A stretch of 64,000 nt of DNA, taken from NCBI RefSeq assembly GCF_002894645.1, contig NZ_NCQY01000020.1, positions 241,474 through 305,473 on the forward strand, written 5' to 3'. This document shows positions 28,953-40,665 of the stretch, piece after piece; positions within the stretch are counted from its first letter, which is position 1; each line of letters starts with the position of its first letter. This DNA is from Salinibacter altiplanensis (lineage in GTDB: Bacteria; Bacteroidota; Rhodothermia; Rhodothermales; Salinibacteraceae). A program made the translations under genes and the position numbers. Under the pieces are notes generated by a model, which was not told where the DNA came from, ran no database searches, and was given only the letters and a program-made list of their open reading frames with translations.

Positions 28953-29456
28953 ATGAGCAGTGACCTCCCCCCCGACGCCGCCGCCGTGCTGGAGTCCATG
29001 ACACTGCTGGCCAGCCTGTCGACCGCCGCAACCCTTCACGAGTCGGCGGTCCAGCGCCGGGCGGGCCGCGACCCGTCGGCGCAGGCCCCCATCGATCAGG
29101 CGGTCGCCCGTCTCCAAAATGCCGGGCAGACGCTCATGGACCTGCTCATGGAAATGGCCCTGAGTCGCGTGCCCCTTGAACAGCGTGACGAAGATCCCCT
29201 GCCGCACGCCGTGCGCCACTTCGACCTGCTCATGAAGATGCGCCGCGCCGAGCGCCTCGCCCAGGCCATGCACCAACATCTGCTGAGCCTCTACCCGGAG
29301 ATCTCGGAGGAGCTGGTGGAGGAGGCGCGCCGGACGCACGATGAGATCGAGCAGTTTGTGGACCACGCCCTGGCCGACGACGCCGAGGGCCCGCACCTGT
29401 CGGAGGTTCTGGAACGGGGCATGAGCCTCGTCGTGTGGACGCGGCACGAGGTGTAG
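28953..29456 (+). CDS. conserved-looking hypothetical protein, helical
   Basis: Encodes 167 residues that I cannot place in a named family. It is predicted almost entirely alpha-helical and acidic, with regularly spaced hydrophobics (AAVLESMTLLASLSTAATLH, ISEELVEEARRTHDEIEQFV). There is no signal peptide or membrane segment. The codon pattern is GC-rich at third positions like the neighbours, which supports a real gene. The ATG at 28953 was chosen; an in-frame GTG lies at 28887 but its lead (VHHVPTEPPYV) looks untranslated. It is convergent with the amylase gene 22 bases away. Confidence 0.6.
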   Translation: MSSDLPPDAAAVLESMTLLASLSTAATLHESAVQRRAGRDPSAQAPIDQAVARLQNAGQTLMDLLMEMALSRVPLEQRDEDPLPHAVRHFDLLMKMRRAERLAQAMHQHLLSLYPEISEELVEEARRTHDEIEQFVDHALADDAEGPHLSEVLERGMSLVVWTRHEV

Positions 29457-29477
29457 CGTCGCCCAGGCGAAAGTGCA

Positions 29478-31343
29478 TCACTCCCGAAGCTCCAACACCA
29501 TCGGGGTTCGGGCGGGCACCGTGAGGGAGTCGCCGAGGGCTACGGTGTCCCCACTGATCACGTCCCGGCCCGCCGTGTGGTCCTGGATGCGCTCCGCAAA
29601 CCGATCAAGGTCGAGGGTGCGCGGCGCCTCCGCGTTGTTGAGGACCACCATCACCGTGTCGTCGGCGTCGTGGCGGAAATAGACGTAGGTGTTGTCCTGC
29701 GGAATGAAGTGGGTAAGCGTGCCGTGGTGCACGACGTCCGCGCTCTCGCGCCACGTCGTGAGATTCGTCACGAAGGTGTGGGCCTCATTTTCGCGGGCGG
29801 TGCGGCCCTCCTCGGTAAATACGCTCCGCGAGTCGCCGGGCCAGCCGCCGGGCATGTCGGCCCGCTTGGCGCCGTCGCCCTGCACGTCCAGCATCGGCTG
29901 CATCAGCTCCGTGGCGTAGTAGACCTGCGGGATCCCGCGCGTGGTCATCAGGAACGTGTACGCTAGCCGGAAGGCGTTCTCGTCCGCGTCCACGACGGAG
30001 AAAAACCGGTCGAGGTCGTGGTTGTCGAGGAAGGTGACGAGCTTGTTCGGATCGGGGTACACGTGATCCTGTGTCAGCGTCCGGTAGAGGTCGTGGATGT
30101 CCCCATCGGGAGCGAAGGCGTCCCGCATCGCGAAGCTTAGTGGAAAGTCTGTGACGCTCGGCAGGTCCGAGTCGTAGCCGTCGGGGGAGGCCGGGAAGTC
30201 GTCTTGCCAGTAGGCCTCGTGGGACACGGTGGGCACCCAGCTCTCGCCCACGATGTTGAAGTCCGGGTACTCCTCCCGCACCGCTGACGTCCAGCGCGTC
30301 ATGTATGCCTTGTCGGCGTAGAAGTAGGTGTCCATCCGGATGCCGTCGATGCCGGTCGACTCGATCCACCAGAGCGTGTTCTGGATGAGGTAGGTGGCGA
30401 GCAGGTCGTTGTCCTGGTTGAGGTCGGGCATCGATGGCACGAACCAGGCGTCCGTGAGCTGTGCCCGGTCGCGCGCCGAGGCGTACGGGTCGATGACGGC
30501 GGCCCCCTCGTGGTTCGTAGTGCCGTGTGTGTCGAAGTCGTGGACCCAGTTGCTCGTGGGCGGGTCGTCCATCCACCAGTGCCGGGCGCCGATGTGGTTG
30601 TGGATCATGTCCATGATCACCTTCAGGTCCCGCTCGTGGGCGTCCTCTACGAGCCGCCGGAACGCGTCGTTGCTTCCGAAGCGCGGGTCCACCCGGTACA
30701 TGTCGGTGGCCGCGTAGCCGTGGTAGGCCCCGTAGTCGGGGGGCATGTCGTTCTCAAAGATGGGCGTCATCCAGAGAGCCGTCATCCCCAGGTCGTCGAT
30801 GTAGTCGAGGTGTTCGCGGATGCCGGCAAAGTCGCCCCCGTGACGCGCGTCGGGGTCGGAGCGGTCCACCCCCTCCAGGAAGCCCGGAATGGAGTCGTTC
30901 TCGGGGGCGCCGTTCGCGAACCGGTCCGGCATGAGCAGGTAGATCACGTCCTCGCTGGAGAAGCCCTGGGCGTACGGGTCGGTGCGCCGGGGGCGGAGCT
31001 CAAAGTCGCGGGTGAGCGTCCCCGCGTCGTGCCGGAAGTGGAGCGGGACCGTGCCGGGCGTGGCCGTGTCGGCGATGCGGAGGCGAACGAAGAGATAGTT
31101 CGGATTGTCGACCTCCGTCACCCGGTCCAGCGTTACGCCGGGGTGATCCCCAATCTCCACCCGCGTCGTGGCGAGATTCTCGCCGTAGACCATCAGCTCC
31201 ACGGTCGACCGTTCCATGTTGACCCACCAGAAGGGCGGGTCGATGCGGTCAATTTCGGGCGCCTGGGCGAATGCGAGGGCGGGGCCAGCGAGAAGGAGCA
31301 GGACGGCGGTGAGGATGCGTTGCATGGAGGAGAAGCCGTTCAT
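29478..31343 (-). CDS. exported alpha-amylase family enzyme (GH13, SusA/neopullulanase-like)
   Basis: Encodes 621 residues. A signal peptide (MQRILTAVLLLLAGPALAFA, from the internal Met at 31325) precedes an N-terminal beta-sandwich of the cyclomaltodextrinase type (about 25-120). The GH13 barrel follows with its four conserved regions: DMIHNHIG, GIDGIRMDTYF with the nucleophile Asp, NIVGESW with the acid Glu, and FLDNHDLDRFF. VIYLLMPDRFANG is typical of the SusA and neopullulanase subfamily. It should cut alpha-glucans in the periplasm or at the surface. No SusC/SusD genes are adjacent. Starts at 31343 and 31325 are both possible. Confidence 0.9.
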   Translation of the reverse strand: MNGFSSMQRILTAVLLLLAGPALAFAQAPEIDRIDPPFWWVNMERSTVELMVYGENLATTRVEIGDHPGVTLDRVTEVDNPNYLFVRLRIADTATPGTVPLHFRHDAGTLTRDFELRPRRTDPYAQGFSSEDVIYLLMPDRFANGAPENDSIPGFLEGVDRSDPDARHGGDFAGIREHLDYIDDLGMTALWMTPIFENDMPPDYGAYHGYAATDMYRVDPRFGSNDAFRRLVEDAHERDLKVIMDMIHNHIGARHWWMDDPPTSNWVHDFDTHGTTNHEGAAVIDPYASARDRAQLTDAWFVPSMPDLNQDNDLLATYLIQNTLWWIESTGIDGIRMDTYFYADKAYMTRWTSAVREEYPDFNIVGESWVPTVSHEAYWQDDFPASPDGYDSDLPSVTDFPLSFAMRDAFAPDGDIHDLYRTLTQDHVYPDPNKLVTFLDNHDLDRFFSVVDADENAFRLAYTFLMTTRGIPQVYYATELMQPMLDVQGDGAKRADMPGGWPGDSRSVFTEEGRTARENEAHTFVTNLTTWRESADVVHHGTLTHFIPQDNTYVYFRHDADDTVMVVLNNAEAPRTLDLDRFAERIQDHTAGRDVISGDTVALGDSLTVPARTPMVLELRE

Positions 31344-31549
31344 GGAAAGGGGACGAGGCCAGTTTCTCACGTGTAAAAACCATGACGGCGCACAATGTAG
31401 GGAGCGGCCCGGGCGGCGTCCACCGGCCCCGAACGAATTGAGGACGACTCCATGCGAGGCGTCCCCGCTTGACACCGGGGCGCTCCGGCGCTGGGTAGGG
31501 GGCGCACAGGCCGAACCATCAGCCAGTCCTTCCGTACGAACTTAACTAG

Positions 31550-33571
<2,022 letters not shown>

Positions 33572-33657
33572 GGCGTGTTGCGTGGTGCGCGGTGCGTAGG
33601 GGGGCGGCCTGCACGCGGTGCGCAGCGCGAAGTCCGCACTTCTCTGGATAGTGCCCC

Positions 33658-34692
33658 TTGGTCGTGGAAGCACCCGCTCCCCAACATTCTCCGCCCGATT
33701 CTCGGGACCCGGACCTGTCCATCGTCGTGCCGGCGTACGAAGAGGCCCGGTCGCTCCCCGAGCTTGCCGACGGGGTGCGGGCGGCGTGCGAAGAGGCGGG
33801 CCTCTCGTTCCGGCTGTGGATCGTCGACGACGGGTCGCGGGACGAGACGTGGGCGACGGTACAGGGCCTCTGTGAAAAGGATGCCCGTATCGCCGGCCTT
33901 CGTTTCCGCCGCAACTACGGCAAGTCCGCGGCCCTGGCCGTTGGGTTCGACCGGGCGCAGGGGCGCTACGTCGCCACCATGGACGCGGACCTGCAGGACG
34001 ACCCGAACGAGATCCCGGCCCTGCTCGATGTGCTCCGAGAGGGGGACCACGACCTCGTAAGTGGCTGGAAAAAGGACCGCAAGGACCCACTCAGCAAGAC
34101 CCTCCCCAGCCGGTTCTTCAATTGGGTCACGCGCCTCTTCTCCGGCCTGCCCCTGCACGACTTCAACTGCGGCCTGAAGGTGTACCGCCGTGAGGTGGTC
34201 AAGAGCATTGACGTCTACGGCGAGCTGCACCGATACATTCCCCTCCTCGCCAAGTGGGAGGGCTACGATCACGTTGCCGAAAAAGAAGTGCGGCATCATC
34301 CCCGCAAGTACGGCACCACCAAGTTTGGCGTAGAGCGCTTCGTTCAGGGGTTTCTCGACCTTATCACGGTCGTCTTCCTCACCCGATACGCCGTGCGGCC
34401 CATGCACTTCTTCGGCTCAATGGGCACCGGGGCGTTTGCCCTTGGCTTCTTGGTAAGCCTGTGGCTGTCGTTCGACAAGCTCGTGCTCGGGCACCCCATC
34501 GGGGACCGTCCGCTGCTGCTGTTCGGGGTGCTGCTCATCCTGTTCGGGTCGCAGATGTTCACCACGGGTCTGCTGGGCGAGATGATCATCCGTCCGCGGA
34601 TGGAGGACCCGTCGACCTACGAGGTGGCGGAGGCGGTTGGGCCAATTGAGGAATTGGCATCTAAAGACCCCTCAACATCTGTTGAGGGATAG
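33658..34692 (+). CDS. polyprenyl-phosphate glycosyltransferase-like GT2 with two C-terminal membrane helices
   Basis: Encodes 344 residues from a TTG at 33658; a GTG at 33664 is the alternative. The GT-A domain has LSIVVPAYEEARSLPEL, IVDDGSRDETWA and the DxD in TMDADLQDDPNE. KVYRREVVKSIDVYGELHRY is typical of the DPM1/ArnC/GtrB group that charges polyprenyl phosphate with a sugar. Two membrane helices follow (FFGSMGTGAFALGFLVSLWL and LLLFGVLLILFGSQMFTTGL). The final 17 codons (GPIEELASKDPSTSVEG) are AT-richer than the rest and overlap two hairpins, so the natural C-terminus may have been altered where the retron island begins. It ends 3 bases from the convergent reverse transcriptase gene. 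Confidence 0.88.
   Translation: MVVEAPAPQHSPPDSRDPDLSIVVPAYEEARSLPELADGVRAACEEAGLSFRLWIVDDGSRDETWATVQGLCEKDARIAGLRFRRNYGKSAALAVGFDRAQGRYVATMDADLQDDPNEIPALLDVLREGDHDLVSGWKKDRKDPLSKTLPSRFFNWVTRLFSGLPLHDFNCGLKVYRREVVKSIDVYGELHRYIPLLAKWEGYDHVAEKEVRHHPRKYGTTKFGVERFVQGFLDLITVVFLTRYAVRPMHFFGSMGTGAFALGFLVSLWLSFDKLVLGHPIGDRPLLLFGVLLILFGSQMFTTGLLGEMIIRPRMEDPSTYEVAEAVGPIEELASKDPSTSVEG
34641..34688. repeat. two adjacent inverted repeats at the GT2/retron junction
   Basis: GCCAATT-GAGG-AATTGGC at 34641-34658 is a perfect 7-bp stem with a 4-base loop. CCCTCAACA-TC-TGTTGAGGG at 34669-34688 is a perfect 9-bp inverted repeat (8 bp with a 4-base loop in practice). Both lie inside the last codons of the GT2 gene, just before the end of the convergent reverse transcriptase gene. 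They may form a bidirectional terminator or mark the island boundary. No long T run follows on either strand, so termination is uncertain. Confidence 0.55.
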
Positions 34693-34695
34693 CTC

Positions 34696-36438
34696 TTAAC
34701 TATCAACTCTCTCTTCAATCTCTGAGAGTAGGTCAAATATTCTAGCAAAAGGTTTGAAGTTAATATCATCAAAAGGTGGCTCTTCATTTAATATATATTC
34801 GGCAAAATCATTTTTTGAAAGAGAGATATTTTCATTTTCTTCGTTGAATACGCGATCATCTATAATTCTGTTTTCATCTCCAGTTTTGTTTAAGAGGCTA
34901 CAATTTATTTTGGCCTCTTCTTTGTGTTTTCCAGACGTTTTATGAAACTCTTGGCCTAAGAAAATTCTTCGGCTGTTGCCGTCTCTTTTTAAAAGATCAT
35001 CATCTTCGTAGTAAAGCTCAATAGAAATATTGACATCCTCTCTGTGTGGGGGAGGGGGTATAGCAGCTGAAAAAACATTATTTCCCCAGCTACGAAAAGA
35101 CTGATCGTCCTCCGTAACCTCTTGTACTTGGTTTGGTTGGTCCCTGTCGAATAAGAATACATGGGCGTGCTGATGCTGGCCCTCGGACTCTGAGGTGTGT
35201 CTACACTTTTCAAGTAACTCGTCGTCTCCTCTGTCCGACTCAGTCTCATTAAATTCGAGGTCAGGAAGCTCTGAACTCTGATTTACAGCAAGTTCTCGGA
35301 TGGCTCGTTTTAGATGCTTCCAGTCAGTCTTCCCTTCCGTGTACACTATAAGTTTTGAAGTATCATTTTCAGGTTCTTCTTGATTGTCAATATTGATGGG
35401 AGTATTGCTCAATCTGGAGTACTCAGTGAGGTATTTTTTGTAAATCTTGTCATCCTTTCCGCGCACCATAGAAAGAAACTCAAGCTTCCCGCGTATCACC
35501 CTCGAAAAGACCGGTTCCTCCTTCTCCGATTTCCTATTCTTCGTGTCGTACTCGCGAAGAAATTCTTCCTCAGCCGCCTCATAGCCGTGAGCCTTCCAGG
35601 CGTGTAGCATGGCGCGAATCTCCCGAACGAACTCTCTTGGCACATTTACCTTCTCATTCACAATGAGACCCGTCACCATCTGTCGGTAGTCTTCATGCTG
35701 TAGACGGGTTTTATCTTCGTTCAACTCAAATCCGTTTTTGTCCACTACTTCTCGCAATTCCTTACCGACCTTCACATTGCCATCCTCCCCCCCAGTCGCC
35801 AATTCGTCTGGAAACTGACGCATTGAAGTAGAGAAGGTGAGATCATCTGCGTAGCGGGTATAGATGCATTTGTTGCTTTCTGCGAGCCGGAGGAGTTCAC
35901 TATCCAGTTGCGCACAAAGCATGTTCGAGACAATGGGGGATGTGGGGGCACCCTGCGGCAGCCTGTTGTTGTGACAGCAAATTTGTGCGAGTACAGTTGC
36001 TACATCTTCCGGTAGTTCGTACGGCACTGCCTGAAGGAGTCCCCAGACGCGACCGTAATTAATTTCATGAAAGAAGTCCTTTAGGTCGACACAGAAGACG
36101 AAGCGCTGCTTTACGTGCTGTTCAGCATTTGTTCTGATATTTCGGTCGGGCAAGAAGCTGTGGACTGCAGCTTTAGGGGTGTAGACGGCCTGCAGGATCT
36201 GATTAAGCTTCTGCTGTATGATTTTTAGAGCAGAAACAGGCGCTGAAATTTCTCTTTCACCACCACCCGACTTGTCAAGGGTAAATGTTTTGTAGCGACC
36301 TTCTTCTGGAGATTCGCGAATATGATAAATTAGGTTGCTGGACTCAACATCCAGAAGGTCCGCTACGTCCTCAAGATCTTCGAGGTTATGGAAGTCATTC
36401 TGAAGCTCCTCTTCAGAAGCATCGAGAGATATGCTCAC
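34696..36438 (-). CDS. retron reverse transcriptase fused to a C-terminal TOPRIM-like domain
   Basis: Encodes 580 residues from a GTG. Retron-type marks are NAEQH at 104-108 (NAxxH), VDLKDFFHEI at 117-126, LPQGAPTSPIVSN at 160-172, the catalytic YADD at 196-199 and VTG at 255-257. After the thumb (about 265-345) a second domain starts: LIVYTEGKTDWKHL has E368 and VFLFDRDQP has D431 and D433, the E...DxD pattern of TOPRIM nucleases. The RT copies msd into a branched RNA-DNA; the TOPRIM part is the likely effector. E. coli retron Ec67 has, to my knowledge, the same RT-TOPRIM plan and similar length, and acts against phage. The gene is visibly AT-rich compared with its neighbours, a sign of transfer. 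The msr-msd-like RNA lies 42 bases upstream. Confidence 0.88.
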   Translation of the reverse strand: MSISLDASEEELQNDFHNLEDLEDVADLLDVESSNLIYHIRESPEEGRYKTFTLDKSGGGEREISAPVSALKIIQQKLNQILQAVYTPKAAVHSFLPDRNIRTNAEQHVKQRFVFCVDLKDFFHEINYGRVWGLLQAVPYELPEDVATVLAQICCHNNRLPQGAPTSPIVSNMLCAQLDSELLRLAESNKCIYTRYADDLTFSTSMRQFPDELATGGEDGNVKVGKELREVVDKNGFELNEDKTRLQHEDYRQMVTGLIVNEKVNVPREFVREIRAMLHAWKAHGYEAAEEEFLREYDTKNRKSEKEEPVFSRVIRGKLEFLSMVRGKDDKIYKKYLTEYSRLSNTPINIDNQEEPENDTSKLIVYTEGKTDWKHLKRAIRELAVNQSSELPDLEFNETESDRGDDELLEKCRHTSESEGQHQHAHVFLFDRDQPNQVQEVTEDDQSFRSWGNNVFSAAIPPPPHREDVNISIELYYEDDDLLKRDGNSRRIFLGQEFHKTSGKHKEEAKINCSLLNKTGDENRIIDDRVFNEENENISLSKNDFAEYILNEEPPFDDINFKPFARIFDLLSEIEERVDS

Positions 36439-36480
36439 GGAGTGAGGTCAGGTAGAGATGGGTGAGTGAGACATAGAAAA

Positions 36481-36689
36481 AGGGTCAGTGAGCCTGTTCG
36501 ACAATTCCCACCTATCCGGTCGCGGAGCCGAGGCAAATATGGGCCATCGTCGCGCCGGAAATGTTGAGAGTAGAAAATGCCAGGATTCTAATCTGGCTAT
36601 TCGGTGACGGAGCCCGTATGGCTACCCGTACACTGAATCGTCGCGTATCAACGACGAAAATCAATTGCCGCATCAGGCTCACTGACCCT
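36481..36689 (-). ncRNA. putative retron msr-msd RNA
   Basis: The region is bounded by a perfect 16-nt inverted repeat: AGGGTCAGTGAGCCTG at 36481-36496 and its reverse complement at 36674-36689. These fit the a1 and a2 arms that pair in retron primary transcripts. Inside, reading on the minus strand from a1, there is a 6-bp stem with an 8-base loop (plus 36638-36643 with 36652-36657). A second hairpin is built on AGCC/GGCT around 36609-36628. Then come a GCCA...TGGC hairpin near 36579-36597 and a longer stem CCGG-t-CGCG / CGCGCCGG (36516-36524 with 36551-36558). The first two suit msr and the last suits the msd arm. The branching guanosine cannot be fixed, though an AGC in a1 is a candidate. 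It is placed directly upstream of the RT gene, as in known retrons. Confidence 0.78.
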
Positions 36690-36747
36690 GATTCTCTACT
36701 AAGAAAATGTAAGAGGGTGTTGTGAGTTTCCTGATTCAATTGCCCTA

Positions 36748-37656
36748 TCAAGAAGCTGCCACTGTGCTAGGTAGTACTTTGAGAAGCGTCTCGACCACCG
36801 CGTTGAGGAGACGCTGCTTGTGCCGGCGCCGGGTCACGAAACGGACGTTCCGGGTGGGCGGAGGGTCAGCGAAGGGCACGACGAACGTTGCCCGCTCCGC
36901 CTCGGGCATGTGGTGCGTGGCGAGGCGGGGCAGAAGGGTCATGCCCCCGCTGGTCCGGACGAGGCGCACCAGCGTCTCCAGGGAACCGCTCTCGAACTGC
37001 GCGGCGGCCTGAGGGGCGGACGGGGCGCGGCCACACACCTGGAGCACCTGGTCGCGAAAGCAGTGGCCCTCGCTCAGAAGCCACAGGTCTTCGATGGAGA
37101 GGGCCGTGGGCCCCAGGGACTCGCGGTCGGCAAGGCGGTGGGACGGAGCGACGTAGCCGACGAAGGGCTCCGTGAACAGGACGCGGTCGTGAAGGCCCGG
37201 GCCGGCCTCGTCCGTGGCGATCAGGGCCGCGTCGAGCGCATCGGTCCGAAGCGCGTCCAAGATCTCGGTCGTGGGCCACTCGCGCAGGACGAGGGACACC
37301 TCCGGGTACGCTGTCTCCAACGAGGGGAGGACAAGGGGCAGGAGGTAGGGCGACAGCGTCGGGAGCATGCCGAGGCGAAGGGTGCCCGTGACCCGGTCTT
37401 TTACCTCCGCGGCGGTGGCGGCGAGTCGATCCCGAGCGGCGAGCACCTCTCGGGCCTCGTTCACGATGGACTCGCCGGCGGCCGTGGGCACCACCGGCTG
37501 GTGACTCCGGTCAATGAGCTCCACGTCCAACTCGTCCTCCAGCCGCCGCAGTTGGCCGCTGAGGGTGGGCTGGGTCACGTTGCACGCCGCGGCCGCGTCG
37601 CCAAAGTGGCGGTGCGTGTCGAGGGCCACGAGATACTGCAGTTGCGAGAGCGTCAT
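36748..37656 (-). CDS. oxyR: LysR-family peroxide sensor OxyR
   Basis: Encodes 302 residues. The N-terminal winged helix has LSQLQYLVALDTHRHFGDAA and NVTQPTLSGQLRRLEDEL. The effector domain carries the redox pair Cys199 and Cys208 in EGHCFRDQVLQVC, the same residue numbers and spacing as E. coli OxyR, so this is a peroxide-responsive activator rather than a generic LysR. Oxidation forms a disulfide and switches DNA binding. It is divergent from katG, and the operator at 37675-37711 lies just upstream of the start. The in-frame ATG at 37683 would put coding sequence inside the operator, so 37656 is preferred. Its 3' end lies about 60 bases from the retron RNA. Confidence 0.93.
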   Translation of the reverse strand: MTLSQLQYLVALDTHRHFGDAAAACNVTQPTLSGQLRRLEDELDVELIDRSHQPVVPTAAGESIVNEAREVLAARDRLAATAAEVKDRVTGTLRLGMLPTLSPYLLPLVLPSLETAYPEVSLVLREWPTTEILDALRTDALDAALIATDEAGPGLHDRVLFTEPFVGYVAPSHRLADRESLGPTALSIEDLWLLSEGHCFRDQVLQVCGRAPSAPQAAAQFESGSLETLVRLVRTSGGMTLLPRLATHHMPEAERATFVVPFADPPPTRNVRFVTRRRHKQRLLNAVVETLLKVLPSTVAAS

Positions 37657-37674
37657 CGGATGGGGGTCTTTCTG

Positions 37675-37711
37675 ATAGGGCAAACCTATTAAGAATATAG
37701 AGACGATCGAT
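37675..37711. promoter_or_regulatory. tetrad OxyR operator between oxyR and katG
   Basis: Four quarter-sites at exact 7-base spacing: ATAG 37675-37678, CTAT 37686-37689, ATAG 37697-37700 and CGAT 37708-37711. The E. coli consensus for oxidised OxyR is ATAG-N7-CTAT-N7-ATAG-N7-CTAT, so only one base differs. It is 19 bases upstream of the oxyR start and about 75 bases upstream of katG, suiting both autoregulation and katG activation. Confidence 0.82.
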
Positions 37712-37743
37712 TTGAATAATCAAGTCTGGGGCCGTACCTTTAG

Positions 37744-40035
<2,292 letters not shown>

Positions 40036-40078
40036 TACGGGTCGGTCTTCCGGACCTACTTCTCTACTTTTACAATAC

Positions 40079-40120
40079 AGCCCCTGGGTGCAGTTCTTGC
40101 TGCCCAGGGGCTTTTTGTTT
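40079..40120 (+). terminator. intrinsic terminator of katG
   Basis: A perfect 10-bp stem (AGCCCCTGGG at 40079-40088 with CCCAGGGGCT at 40103-40112) with an inner CAG/CTG extension is followed by TTTTTGTTT. This is a textbook rho-independent terminator. Confidence 0.92.
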
Positions 40121-40665
40121 GAGGGTACATGGGCAACGTTCCCCGTTGCGATTAGCGATACAGCTCTCGGCTGGTGCCGGAGATCTTCTACGCCGCCGCG
40201 CACCGATTTACCTCCAGTTCCCCCTTCCCTTCTGTCCTGTTTGGGGCCCTACCTCCAGAGAGTACAATGAGGCGAATAAATGGTATTCCCTCGCTGGCTG
40301 TTGCGGAACAGTGGACTCAGTGGTGGTCCATGTCCGTTGGGCCCGTCCTCAAAGTGGAGGCTGATCCGCCAGTTGTCGGACATGCCCGTGGTCCAGTGTC
40401 CTTCGAACTGCTCTTTCAGCGTGTGAAGTCGGTAGTCCGGCAGATCCATGTCCTGCGAGTTGGACGCTGCGTTGGAGATCGATAGAACTCGCTGGTCGCA
40501 GTGTGACCCGTATCGTACCGGGCGCGAGCCTCTTGGAGATAAGACGAGCTCCAATGGTGTGAGGGTGGCGGTCGTTTTTTCCGACGCAACAGCATGCCCG
40601 AGCGGTCGTAGGAATTGGTAACCTTGCTGATCCATGTTTTTGCTTCCCAAATTTGTCCACTCCCT
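40121..40665. other. gap downstream of the katG terminator
   Basis: About 545 bases without an intact gene. It contains a HigB-like toxin fragment on the minus strand (listed next) and is richer in AT than the flanking genes. I see no antitoxin gene and no repeat. The promoter of the aldo/keto reductase gene should be near its right end. Confidence 0.5.
40340..40503 (-). pseudogene. decayed HigB/RelE-type toxin fragment
   Basis: On the minus strand the frame reads SNAASNSQDMDLPDYRLHTL and then GHWTTGMSDNWRISLHFEDG. This follows the HigB killer-protein pattern, DLDLPGYRLHPLKGxRKGxW, NWRITFxFEDG. The family then continues with a conserved DVDYxDYH, which is missing here and replaced by GPNGHGPPLSP. 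The N-terminal 40 residues of a normal toxin are also absent in this frame. No HigA-like antitoxin follows. I read it as a relic of a toxin-antitoxin module. Confidence 0.55.

Noticed and set aside
31469-31474. TTGACA upstream of gyrB as a -35 box
   Set aside because: No convincing -10 element lies at the right distance, so a promoter cannot be supported.
36690-36735. Promoter for the retron transcript (TTG ... TACATTTT on the minus strand)
   Set aside because: The elements are spaced too far apart (about 25 bases) for the Bacteroidota consensus; left unannotated.
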